NCBI GenBank assembly: GCA_938009055.1
Contig: CALLIO010000284.1
Location: 1-5,279, forward strand
Length of the DNA: 5,279 nucleotides
Origin: an uncultured Altererythrobacter sp.
GTDB lineage: Bacteria; Pseudomonadota; Alphaproteobacteria; Sphingomonadales; Sphingomonadaceae
Direction: 5' to 3'
This document shows, piece after piece, positions 1 through 5,279 of the stretch; positions within the stretch are counted from its first letter, which is position 1; every line of letters starts with the position of its first letter. The position numbers and the translations under genes were made by a program. The notes below the pieces were generated by a model. That model was not told the origin of the DNA. It worked only from the letters and a program-made list of their open reading frames with translations, and did no database searches.

Positions 1-1
1 C

Positions 2-796
2 ATGATCGCAGGGCAAATCGGGCTTAAGAATGATGCCAAACAAGTCAAAGATTGGTCAGATGCAGCCGTTGACCGGTTCAGCCAGCTGATCGATTTTGAG
101 CGCAAGAAGGAATGCGCGCGCTCCCTCGTCGAATATCAGCATTATATGAAGGGCATGATTGATGACCGCCGCGAAAATGGCGGCGATGATTTGCTCACCG
201 ATTTGGTCAATGCGCGGGTGGAAGGCGAGACGCCGCTGACCGATCCTCAGATCATGTCGATCATGCAGCAGTTTATGGTTGCAGGTAACGAGACAACGAC
301 CAGCACGCTGGCAGGATGCTTGCTGCAATTGATCCGCAACCCCGAGCAAATGGAAAAGGCCAAGGCCGCTGCGGGCGGGCGCGATCCCAAATTGCTTGGC
401 AATATGGTCGAGGAGAGCCTGCGCTATGAAACGCCGAGCGCTGGCATGTGGCGGATCGTCAAGGAAGACACGGAGCTTGGCGGGGTTGAGCTGCCAACCG
501 GATCAGTCGTGCAGCTTCGCTATGCCGCTGCCAATCGCGATCCGCGCAAGTTTGAAAACCCCGATAAGTTCGACATTGAGCGCAAGAATGCACGCGCGCA
601 TCTCGCCTTTGGCAAGGGTCCGCACATGTGCGTAGGCAATATGCTTTCTCGCAAGGAAATCCTTGTTGCCTTTGACGAAATGCTCGAGCGGCTCGACAAT
701 TTCCAGCTGAGCGATGAAGGCGCAATCACCGTCTTGCCCAATATTCTGCTGCGCGGCGTGACCAAGCTGCCCATCACATATGAGGCAGCATCGTGA
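2..796 (+). CDS. Cytochrome P450, C-terminal part (5' end outside window)
   Basis: This is a soluble bacterial class I-type cytochrome P450, a heme-thiolate monooxygenase that hydroxylates an organic substrate with electrons from a ferredoxin and reductase, neither of which is encoded here. Numbering from the first in-window Met, the I-helix oxygen-activation motif AGNETT is at residues 94-99, the K-helix ExxR (E138, R141) follows, and the heme-binding loop FGKGPHMCVG is at 203-212 with C210 as the axial thiolate ligand. The visible 264 residues fall about 140-150 short of a usual 400-420 residue enzyme. The ATG at position 2 lies in what looks like the conserved mid-protein segment, so it is an internal Met and the true start is upstream. 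No membrane anchor is visible. The stop overlaps the next gene by 4 bp, so the P450 shares an operon with CoA-ester genes, which suggests it oxidises the same substrate. The CYP family cannot be assigned from this fragment. Confidence 0.95.
   Translation: MIAGQIGLKNDAKQVKDWSDAAVDRFSQLIDFERKKECARSLVEYQHYMKGMIDDRRENGGDDLLTDLVNARVEGETPLTDPQIMSIMQQFMVAGNETTTSTLAGCLLQLIRNPEQMEKAKAAAGGRDPKLLGNMVEESLRYETPSAGMWRIVKEDTELGGVELPTGSVVQLRYAAANRDPRKFENPDKFDIERKNARAHLAFGKGPHMCVGNMLSRKEILVAFDEMLERLDNFQLSDEGAITVLPNILLRGVTKLPITYEAAS
782..796 (+). promoter_or_regulatory. RBS and GTGA start/stop overlap coupling P450 to acyl-CoA dehydrogenase
   Basis: A GAGG core at 782-785 sits 7 nt before a GTG start at 793, and that GTG overlaps the P450 stop TGA (794-796) in the arrangement GTGA. 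No in-frame ATG nearby would keep the conserved N-terminal FDLSEEQ segment, so this arrangement decides the start. It implies translational coupling, with similar amounts of P450 and dehydrogenase subunit made. Confidence 0.75.
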
Positions 797-1857
797 ATTT
801 CGACCTTTCCGAAGAGCAAGAGCTGTTCACCAGCACTGTTGAGCGTTTCACAGCGCCGATTGATGTCGAAGCGCGCCACAAATTGCGCGATACACCAGCT
901 GGTTATGACACGGCGCGTTGGGCGGAGCTGGCTGAGCTGGGTCTCATGGCGTTGGCTGCTTCAGAAGAGCATGGCGGCATGGGCGGCAGCGTGCTCGACT
1001 TGGCATTGGTTGGCGAAGCGTTGGGCAAGGGCAATGCGCCTGATCCGTGGTTGGAAAACGGCGTGTTGCCAGCAAAATTGCTTTCCGCTGACGGAGCGAG
1101 TGACGCGCTGGAACGCTTATTGTCGGGCGAAAGCAATGTCGCAGTCGCTTGGACAGAGCGCTCGCAGCGCTACAGCTGGACGCCTGCGAACACCAAGCTT
1201 TCAAGCGGCGCGTTGACGGGAGAGAAAACCTTCGTGATGGGCGCGGTGCTGGCAGACAGTTTGATTGTCACTGCGCTTGATGGCGAGAAAACCGCGTTCT
1301 TCCTCATTCCAGTCGGCCGCGATGGCGTGGAAATCCGCCAATACCGCCTCGCCGATGGCTCAATTGCAGGCGAAGTGCATTTGCGCAATGTCGCTGTCTC
1401 GGATGAGGAGCGATTGGATATTAGCGCCGATGCCTTGTCTGCCATCATCGCCGAAATGCGCATTTTGGTCTCAGCCGAACTTGTTGGACTGGGCCAAAGA
1501 CTCCTCGATGATACGCTCGCTTATGTGAAGGAACGCGAGCAATTTGGCGTGCCGATTGGCAGCTTCCAAGCGCTCCAGCATCGCTTGGTCGAATGCTATG
1601 GCAAGATCGAACAATCGCGCTCCATGCTGTATCGCGTCGCCTTGGAAACCGATGGCGTGCAATCTGCCGCCGCTGGCGCGAAAGCCTTTGTCACTGAAAG
1701 CGTCGATCACATCGCGCGCGAAGCTGTGCAAATGCATGGCGGCATGGGCGTGACCGATGAACTGAGCATCGGCCATGCGATGAAGCGCGTGCTGGTGCTC
1801 GCCCGTCTGTTTGGCGATGTGGACACCAACCTTGCCGACTATGCGAAAGCTGCCTGA
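793..1857 (+). CDS. Short acyl-CoA dehydrogenase-family protein, probable non-catalytic subunit of a heteromeric enzyme
   Basis: This 354-residue acyl-CoA dehydrogenase-fold flavoprotein is a little shorter than the usual 380-400. The N-terminal helical domain begins MNFDLSEEQELF, a beta domain spans roughly 115-205, and the C-terminal helical domain carries the family signature REQFGVPIGSFQALQHR (248-264) and the FAD-contact motif QMHGGMGVTDE (313-323). Where catalytic enzymes have a Y-E-G-T-type segment, this protein reads RLFGDVDTN (338-346), with no glutamate base. E221 is the only acidic candidate near the alternative helix-G base position of isovaleryl-CoA dehydrogenase, and it seems one residue out of register. 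This resembles the base-less subunits of actinobacterial alpha2beta2 steroid acyl-CoA dehydrogenases (FadE28/ChsE type), which need a second subunit; the partial gene at 4996 is the obvious candidate. The start is GTG at 793, fixed by the in-frame N-terminal motif and a GAGG 7 nt upstream. The family call is firm; the subunit role is inferred. Confidence 0.93.
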   Translation: MNFDLSEEQELFTSTVERFTAPIDVEARHKLRDTPAGYDTARWAELAELGLMALAASEEHGGMGGSVLDLALVGEALGKGNAPDPWLENGVLPAKLLSADGASDALERLLSGESNVAVAWTERSQRYSWTPANTKLSSGALTGEKTFVMGAVLADSLIVTALDGEKTAFFLIPVGRDGVEIRQYRLADGSIAGEVHLRNVAVSDEERLDISADALSAIIAEMRILVSAELVGLGQRLLDDTLAYVKEREQFGVPIGSFQALQHRLVECYGKIEQSRSMLYRVALETDGVQSAAAGAKAFVTESVDHIAREAVQMHGGMGVTDELSIGHAMKRVLVLARLFGDVDTNLADYAKAA

Positions 1858-1863
1858 GGAGAG
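1857..1863 (+). promoter_or_regulatory. Strong RBS setting the DUF35 gene start at 1871
   Basis: AGGAGAG directly abuts the stop codon of the preceding acyl-CoA dehydrogenase and lies 7 nt before the ATG at 1871. This favours 1871 over the longer in-frame reading from ATG 1811, whose first 20 codons would overlap the end of the preceding gene and add residues that do not belong to the DUF35 family. Confidence 0.8.
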
Positions 1864-1870
1864 ACGCCAA

Positions 1871-2290
1871 ATGCCCGCTCTTGCCCCGATTGACCCTGAA
1901 CTATGGAGCGATGATGCCGAGCCGCATTTGATGGGCGGGCGCTTGCCATCGGGCGAGATTGTCTTCCCCATGCCGCAAGGCGATGCCGCCAAGGATATCG
2001 AGCCATACAAACTCTCGCGCCGCGGCAAACTGTGGTCATGGACCAGCCAAGGCTTCTTGCCCAAGACACCTTACGAAGGGCGCGGCAATGGCGATGGCGA
2101 AGGCCCGCCCGATTTCGTGCCATTCCTGCTGGGTTATGTCGAATTGCCCGGCGAAGTGATCGTGGAATCCTATATCGTCGATGCAACGCTGGATGATCTC
2201 AAGCTCGGCATGGATATGGAATTTTGCATCGTTCCATTCAACGAGCAGCACACCACCTTTGCCTATCGGCCAGTTGGAACAGGAGCCTGA
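1871..2290 (+). CDS. Stand-alone DUF35 OB-fold protein without zinc-ribbon cysteines
   Basis: This 139-residue protein belongs to the DUF35 (ChsH2 C-terminal-like) acyl-CoA-associated OB-fold family. These proteins partner thiolase-fold enzymes, and in steroid degradation the DUF35 domain of ChsH2 binds and activates the aldolase Ltp2. The N-terminal region (about 19-45) keeps the spacing and the IVFP-type hydrophobic core of the family's rubredoxin-like zinc ribbon but has no cysteine. The OB-fold (about 46-125) follows, with PYKLSRRGKLWSWTSQ starting strand 1 and FVPFLLGYVELPG and LKLGMDMEF later. The only cysteine is C119. The gene lies between an acyl-CoA dehydrogenase and a thiolase-like gene and ends 3 bp before the latter's start, so it very probably forms a complex with that protein. 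Unlike ChsH2 it is not fused to a MaoC hydratase domain, and no hydratase is encoded nearby in the window. The family call is good; the partner assignment is by context. Confidence 0.85.
   Translation: MPALAPIDPELWSDDAEPHLMGGRLPSGEIVFPMPQGDAAKDIEPYKLSRRGKLWSWTSQGFLPKTPYEGRGNGDGEGPPDFVPFLLGYVELPGEVIVESYIVDATLDDLKLGMDMEFCIVPFNEQHTTFAYRPVGTGA
2281..2285 (+). promoter_or_regulatory. RBS for thiolase-like gene inside the DUF35 gene end
   Basis: AGGAG, 8 nt before the ATG at 2294, lies within the last codons of the DUF35 gene. Ribosomes finishing DUF35 would be placed to start the thiolase-like gene, which fits a tightly coupled pair of interacting proteins. Confidence 0.75.
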
Positions 2291-2293
2291 GCT

Positions 2294-3454
2294 ATGAGTG
2301 AAGACGTATATATCATTGGCGCCGGCATCCATCCCTTCGGGCGCACAGAGGGGCGTTCGGGCCGAGAACAAGGCGTCTATGCCGTGCGCGAGGCCATGAA
2401 GGATGCAGGGCTTGAATGGACCGATATTGAATGCGCTTACGGCGGCTCGGCGGCGGCTGGCAATGCGGATATTATGGTCAATGAGCTGGGGCTAACCTCG
2501 CTCCCTTTCACCAATGTTGCCAATGGCTGCGCAACCGGCGGAAGCGCGCTGGCCTCTGCCCAGATGGCGATTTCATCGGGCATGTATGATCTGGCGCTGG
2601 CAACCGGTTTCGACAAGCATCCGCGCGGTTCGTTTAACGCTTCACCTGCCGATTACGGCCTGCCCGAATGGTATGGCCAGACCGGTATGATGCTGACCAC
2701 GCAGTTCTTCGCGCTCAAAATCCAGCGCTATATGCAAATGCACGGGATCAGCCGCGAAACCCTTGGCCGGGTTGCGGTTAAAGCCTTTAAAAACGGCACG
2801 ATTACGCCCCATGCTTGGCGGCGCAGCGAGATTGATCTCGACACGGTGATGAACGCGCCGATGATCAATGATCCGCTTACCAAATTCATGTTCTGCTCGC
2901 CTGCAGAAGGGGGCGTTGCGCTGATCCTAGCGTCTGAGAAGAAGATGAAGGAGCTGGGCGCTGATGGCGTCAAAGTCTCGCAAATTTCAGTGAAGACGCG
3001 GCCCCCTGACAGTTTCGAAGTGTTCCAGGCTGGCGTCAGCGTGAAAGAGGGCGGCAAGCCAACCGTGCTTGCGTCGCAAGCTGCGTTCGAAGGGGCTGGC
3101 ATTGGCCCTGAAGACATTGATGTTGCGCAGCTTCAAGACACGGAAAGCGGCGCGGAAATCATGCATATGGCCGAAAACGGCTTTTGCGCTGATGGCGATC
3201 AGGAAAAATTGCTAGCCGAAGGCGCCACGGAAATTGGCGGCAGGCTGCCGGTCAACACCGATGGCGGATGCTTGGCATGCGGCGAGCCAGTGGGGGCATC
3301 GGGCCTTCGCCAAGTTTACGAAAATGTTGAGCAATTGCGCGGGCGCGGCGGCGAACGGCAAGTGCCCGGCAAGGATGGCAACGGTCCGAAAACCGCTTAC
3401 AGCCACGTCTATGGCGCACCGGGATTATCCGCTGTCGCCATTTTAGAGAGGTAG
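2294..3454 (+). CDS. SCP-x/Ltp2-like thiolase-fold protein, possible side-chain aldolase or thiolase
   Basis: This 386-residue thiolase-superfamily protein is of the non-decarboxylating 'lipid-transfer protein' type found with DUF35 partners. It begins with VYIIGAGIHPFGR, typical of the family. The nucleophile-loop cysteine is present (NGCATGG, C79). The other classical thiolase residues are changed: the H-D-x-F type segment reads QLQDTES (279-285, Q281 for His), the GHP loop reads GEPVGASG (E331 for His), and the C-terminal CxG reads YGAPG (Y373 for Cys). Ltp2-type aldolases of actinobacterial steroid catabolism also lack the thiolase catalytic set and are reported to use tyrosines, so Y373 is a natural candidate. 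The protein could thus perform retro-aldol cleavage of a beta-hydroxyacyl-CoA side chain rather than Claisen thiolysis, but C79 leaves thiolysis open. Extra cysteines C326 and C329 flank the GEP loop. The fold is certain; the reaction is inferred. Confidence 0.9.
   Translation: MSEDVYIIGAGIHPFGRTEGRSGREQGVYAVREAMKDAGLEWTDIECAYGGSAAAGNADIMVNELGLTSLPFTNVANGCATGGSALASAQMAISSGMYDLALATGFDKHPRGSFNASPADYGLPEWYGQTGMMLTTQFFALKIQRYMQMHGISRETLGRVAVKAFKNGTITPHAWRRSEIDLDTVMNAPMINDPLTKFMFCSPAEGGVALILASEKKMKELGADGVKVSQISVKTRPPDSFEVFQAGVSVKEGGKPTVLASQAAFEGAGIGPEDIDVAQLQDTESGAEIMHMAENGFCADGDQEKLLAEGATEIGGRLPVNTDGGCLACGEPVGASGLRQVYENVEQLRGRGGERQVPGKDGNGPKTAYSHVYGAPGLSAVAILER
3445..3451 (+). promoter_or_regulatory. 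RBS choosing ATG 3461 for the SDR
   Basis: AGAGAGG at 3445-3451, touching the thiolase-like stop codon (3452-3454), is 9 nt from ATG 3461 but 18 nt from the alternative in-frame ATG at 3470. The first start is therefore preferred. Confidence 0.65.
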
Positions 3455-3460
3455 AAAACC

Positions 3461-4231
3461 ATGGGCAGAATGAGCGGCAAAGTCGCCATCGTCACAGGCG
3501 GCGCTGAAGGGATCGGCGCCACGGTCGGGCGGATGTTCGTCGAAGAAGGCGGGCAGGCTTTGCTCTGCGATGTGCAGATCGACAAAGCGCAAGCTCTGGC
3601 CAATGAGCTAGGCGAAAATGCCGCCGCTTTTGAGCTCGACGTGCGCAATCTGGACCAGTGGCATGCTGCCGTAAACGAAGCGAAAGCAAAGTTCGGCAAG
3701 CTCACCACGCTCTTCAACATTGCGGGCATTTCTGAGCCCGGCAACGTGCCGGAAGGTGAGCTGGAGAGCTGGGAACGCACCATCGATATCAATCTCAACG
3801 GCCCTTATTACGGCATGCGAGCAGCGCTTCCTGTGATGGAAGCATCGGGCGAGCCGGGCTCGATCGTCAACATTGGTTCGATGATTGCGATGCGTGCGGC
3901 GGCCTTTGTCGCGGCCTATTCTGCCTCAAAGGCGGGTCTCTTGGGTCTAACGCGGTCGGTTGCGCTTGATTGTGCAGAGCGCGGCGTGCCGATCCGCGCG
4001 AATATGGTCCACCCCGGCGCGATCCGCACGCCGATGTATGACCGCTACAAATTCTCAGGTGCGGATGAGCCAGAAAACATCGAACGCGATTTTGCTGCAA
4101 CCCATCCTATGAACCGCATCGGCGAGCCGGAAGAAGTTGCAAAAGCGTGCATCTTCCTTGCCAGTGATGATGCCAGCTTTACCACGGGCTGCGATTTTAC
4201 TGTCGATGGCGGCGGATCGATAAGGAGCTGA
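3461..4231 (+). CDS. Classical SDR oxidoreductase (NAD-dependent alcohol/hydroxyacyl dehydrogenase)
   Basis: This 256-residue classical short-chain dehydrogenase/reductase has the full Rossmann and active-site set: TGGAEGIG (12-19) for the nucleotide, D37 at the end of beta-2, D60 in the LDV turn, NIAG (86-89, where most relatives have NNAG), N111, S140, and the Y153-xxx-K157 pair in YSASK. D37 suggests NAD(H) rather than NADP(H). The C-terminus FTVDGGGSIRS is usual for the family. No signal peptide or membrane segment is seen, so it should be cytosolic. It would oxidise a secondary hydroxyl to a ketone, either on the ring system (hydroxysteroid dehydrogenase-like) or on a beta-hydroxyacyl-CoA side chain; the sequence does not decide. 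It follows the thiolase-like gene by 6 bp and precedes the ThuA-like gene by 4 bp. Automatic names such as 'glucose 1-dehydrogenase' for such proteins carry no substrate information. Confidence 0.95.
   Translation: MGRMSGKVAIVTGGAEGIGATVGRMFVEEGGQALLCDVQIDKAQALANELGENAAAFELDVRNLDQWHAAVNEAKAKFGKLTTLFNIAGISEPGNVPEGELESWERTIDINLNGPYYGMRAALPVMEASGEPGSIVNIGSMIAMRAAAFVAAYSASKAGLLGLTRSVALDCAERGVPIRANMVHPGAIRTPMYDRYKFSGADEPENIERDFAATHPMNRIGEPEEVAKACIFLASDDASFTTGCDFTVDGGGSIRS
4221..4227 (+). promoter_or_regulatory. RBS for the ThuA-like gene inside the SDR end
   Basis: TAAGGAG lies within the final codons of the SDR gene, 8 nt before ATG 4236. It is among the better matches to the 16S rRNA anti-Shine-Dalgarno in this cluster and supports 4236 as the start and deliberate expression of this gene with the others. 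Confidence 0.75.
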
Positions 4232-4235
4232 TTGA

Positions 4236-4991
4236 ATGAGCGAGCAACCAGCAACACGGATTGATGCGCATTTTGTCGCAGCCGGCAAATATCACGATAT
4301 CGATTATGCGCGGCTAGAAGTGCTCAAACTGTTGATGGAGCATCCGCAAATCCGCACCACGGTTGCGGCCGATTATTCGGGGTTGGAGCGGCTCGATAGC
4401 TGCCGTTTCCTCGTCACTTACACCTGCGATCTGATGCCCACACCTGAGCAGACCAAGCGGCTCAAGGCGTTTCTCGAAAGTGGCGGCAAATGGCTGGCGC
4501 TTCATGGCACCAATTCGATCCTCGTCTTTACCGAAGACGGTCTGGTCGATGCGCCCGATGACCGGCCCGATATGATGGAGATGCTGGGCACGCAGTTCAA
4601 AGCGCATCCGCCGATTGGCGCTTTCCCCGTCGAAGTGGTCAACAAAACGCACGAGCTGACCAAGGGAATTGATGATTTCGAGATCGTCGACGAGCTGTAC
4701 CTGTCGGACATCACAGCTCCGATCGATACGCTGATGCAAACCACGTTCGAAGGCGAAGCAACAGGCTTTGTCAAAGAGAAATGGGACAAGACCACTGTGC
4801 CCATTCTCTACACCCGCGATATTGGCAAGGGGCGGATTGTCTACAATGCGCTTGGCCATTGCCGCGGCCATTACGACCTGCCCGGAATGCAGGATTTCTA
4901 CCCCCATAAAGAAATGTGCGCGTGGAGCTACGATGTCTATTACGACATGCTCCGCCGCTCAATTGCATGGGCCATGAGAGAAGGAGACTAA
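4236..4991 (+). CDS. ThuA-like domain protein of unknown function
   Basis: This 251-residue protein consists of a single ThuA-like domain, a class I glutamine-amidotransferase-like fold named after the trehalose-utilisation protein ThuA. Visible family features are the LALHGTNS segment (87-94, H90), where amidotransferases carry their cysteine nucleophile elbow, the GTQFKAHPP motif (118-126, H124), VDELYL (151-156, D152/E153), and YTRDIGKGR leading into YNALGHCRGH (192-212, H208, H212). The absence of the amidotransferase cysteine is normal for ThuA proteins. The several conserved His and acidic residues could bind a metal or serve acid-base chemistry. There is no signal peptide or lipobox, unlike many secreted ThuA/DUF1080 proteins, so it is probably cytosolic. 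It sits between the SDR (4 bp gap) and an acyl-CoA dehydrogenase (4 bp gap), with good RBSs on both sides, so it probably acts in the same catabolic pathway. Whether it acts on a keto-sugar, a ring ketone or a CoA ester cannot be read from sequence. Confidence 0.88.
   Translation: MSEQPATRIDAHFVAAGKYHDIDYARLEVLKLLMEHPQIRTTVAADYSGLERLDSCRFLVTYTCDLMPTPEQTKRLKAFLESGGKWLALHGTNSILVFTEDGLVDAPDDRPDMMEMLGTQFKAHPPIGAFPVEVVNKTHELTKGIDDFEIVDELYLSDITAPIDTLMQTTFEGEATGFVKEKWDKTTVPILYTRDIGKGRIVYNALGHCRGHYDLPGMQDFYPHKEMCAWSYDVYYDMLRRSIAWAMREGD
4981..4986 (+). promoter_or_regulatory. RBS choosing ATG 4996 for the second acyl-CoA dehydrogenase
   Basis: AAGGAG, inside the last codons of the ThuA-like gene, is 9 nt from ATG 4996 and 15 nt from the next in-frame ATG at 5002, which favours the first. 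Confidence 0.65.
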
Positions 4992-4995
4992 GCGC

Positions 4996-5279
4996 ATGGA
5001 TATGGACTTCTCCCCCGCCGATCTCGCTTTCCGCGAAGAAGTGCGCGATTTTTTGGCCACGAGCCTGCCCGACCGCTTGAAAGATGGCGCGCGCAAGACG
5101 CCGGGCGTCTTTGTCGAACCGGATATCGGCATGGAGTGGCACCGCATCCTCAACGACAAGGGCTGGCTTGCCTATCACTGGCCGGTCGAAGATGGCGGCA
5201 CGGGCTGGACACCAACCCAGCGCTTTATCTTTGAAAAGGAAAGCGCGCTGGCTGGCGCGCCGAGCCTTTCCATCCTTGG
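4996..5279 (+). CDS. Acyl-CoA dehydrogenase, N-terminal fragment (3' end outside window)
   Basis: An open frame of 94 complete codons runs off the window edge. It begins MDMDFSPADLAFREEV and continues with the N-terminal helical domain of an acyl-CoA dehydrogenase. The stretch WHRILNDKGWLAYHWP followed by EDGGTGWTPTQRFIFEKE (about residues 49-82) is the pattern of the longer FadE-type enzymes (about 390-400 aa) common in steroid and other bulky-substrate CoA pathways. The FAD-binding motifs and catalytic glutamate, if present, lie beyond the window. It follows the ThuA-like gene by 4 bp. Because the other dehydrogenase in this operon appears to lack its base, this one is the likely catalytic partner, possibly as an alpha2beta2 heterotetramer. 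That is an inference from gene context and from the actinobacterial ChsE1/ChsE2 precedent. The family call is firm despite truncation. Confidence 0.9.
   Translation, partial: MDMDFSPADLAFREEVRDFLATSLPDRLKDGARKTPGVFVEPDIGMEWHRILNDKGWLAYHWPVEDGGTGWTPTQRFIFEKESALAGAPSLSIL

Noticed and set aside
2..4. ATG at position 2 as the start of the P450
   Set aside because: The sequence around it belongs to the middle of a P450, and about 140-150 residues are missing compared with family length; the true start must be upstream of the window.
520..879. Minus-strand open frame across the P450/ACAD junction as an antisense regulator
   Set aside because: No RBS or promoter was recognised for it, and it runs against both the heme-binding motif and the ACAD start; no independent support.
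1811..1870. 20-codon N-terminal extension of the DUF35 protein from ATG 1811
   Set aside because: It overlaps the conserved end of the ACAD gene in another frame, and the strong RBS at 1857-1863 points to ATG 1871.
1471..2064. 197-codon open frame on the minus strand across the ACAD/DUF35 junction
   Set aside because: It lies antisense to two genes with clear family motifs, crosses their junction, and its translation shows no recognisable domain; a shadow of codon bias.
3441..3460. Possible terminator or promoter between the thiolase-like gene and the SDR
   Set aside because: The gap is only 6 bp, and the TTTTAGAGAGG stretch is coding sequence plus RBS; no hairpin is visible.
4314..4907. 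197-codon open frame on the minus strand inside the ThuA-like gene
   Set aside because: Fully antisense to a gene with conserved ThuA motifs and a good RBS; its translation resembles no family.

Overview
The window is a dense single-strand (+) gene cluster with seven coding regions, and the first and last are cut by the window edges. Codon choice, moderately high GC by eye, and the mix of a soluble P450, acyl-CoA dehydrogenases, a DUF35 protein, an SCP-x-like thiolase and an SDR suggest an alphaproteobacterium. A sphingomonad (Sphingomonadaceae/Erythrobacteraceae) is the best guess, but this is an inference from gene content and style; no taxonomic marker is present.

Layout from left to right: C-terminal two thirds of a cytochrome P450 (2-796); a short acyl-CoA dehydrogenase with no recognisable catalytic glutamate, overlapping the P450 by 4 bp (793-1857); a small stand-alone DUF35 OB-fold protein whose zinc-ribbon cysteines are gone (1871-2290); an SCP-x/Ltp2-like thiolase-fold protein that keeps one cysteine but has replaced the other thiolase catalytic residues (2294-3454); a classical SDR oxidoreductase (3461-4231); a ThuA-like protein of unknown role (4236-4991); and the N-terminus of a second, longer-type acyl-CoA dehydrogenase (4996 to the end). 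Gaps are 3 to 13 bp, and most ribosome binding sites lie in or against the end of the preceding gene. No internal promoter or terminator is visible, so this looks like the middle of one operon. No RNA gene, mobile element, CRISPR array or long repeat was seen, and no gene-free stretch exceeds 13 bp.

Together the genes read as a CoA-dependent catabolic module for a bulky, probably cyclic or branched substrate such as a steroid or terpenoid side chain. The P450 would hydroxylate the substrate. The two acyl-CoA dehydrogenases could form a heteromeric (alpha2beta2-type) enzyme that desaturates the CoA thioester. The SDR would oxidise a hydroxyl, and the DUF35/thiolase-like pair would cleave a C-C bond by an aldolase-like or thiolytic reaction. 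No acyl-CoA ligase and no MaoC or crotonase hydratase lies in the window. The ThuA-like gene is the member that known pathways do not explain. The substrate is inference; the sequence itself shows only the protein families and their active-site residues.
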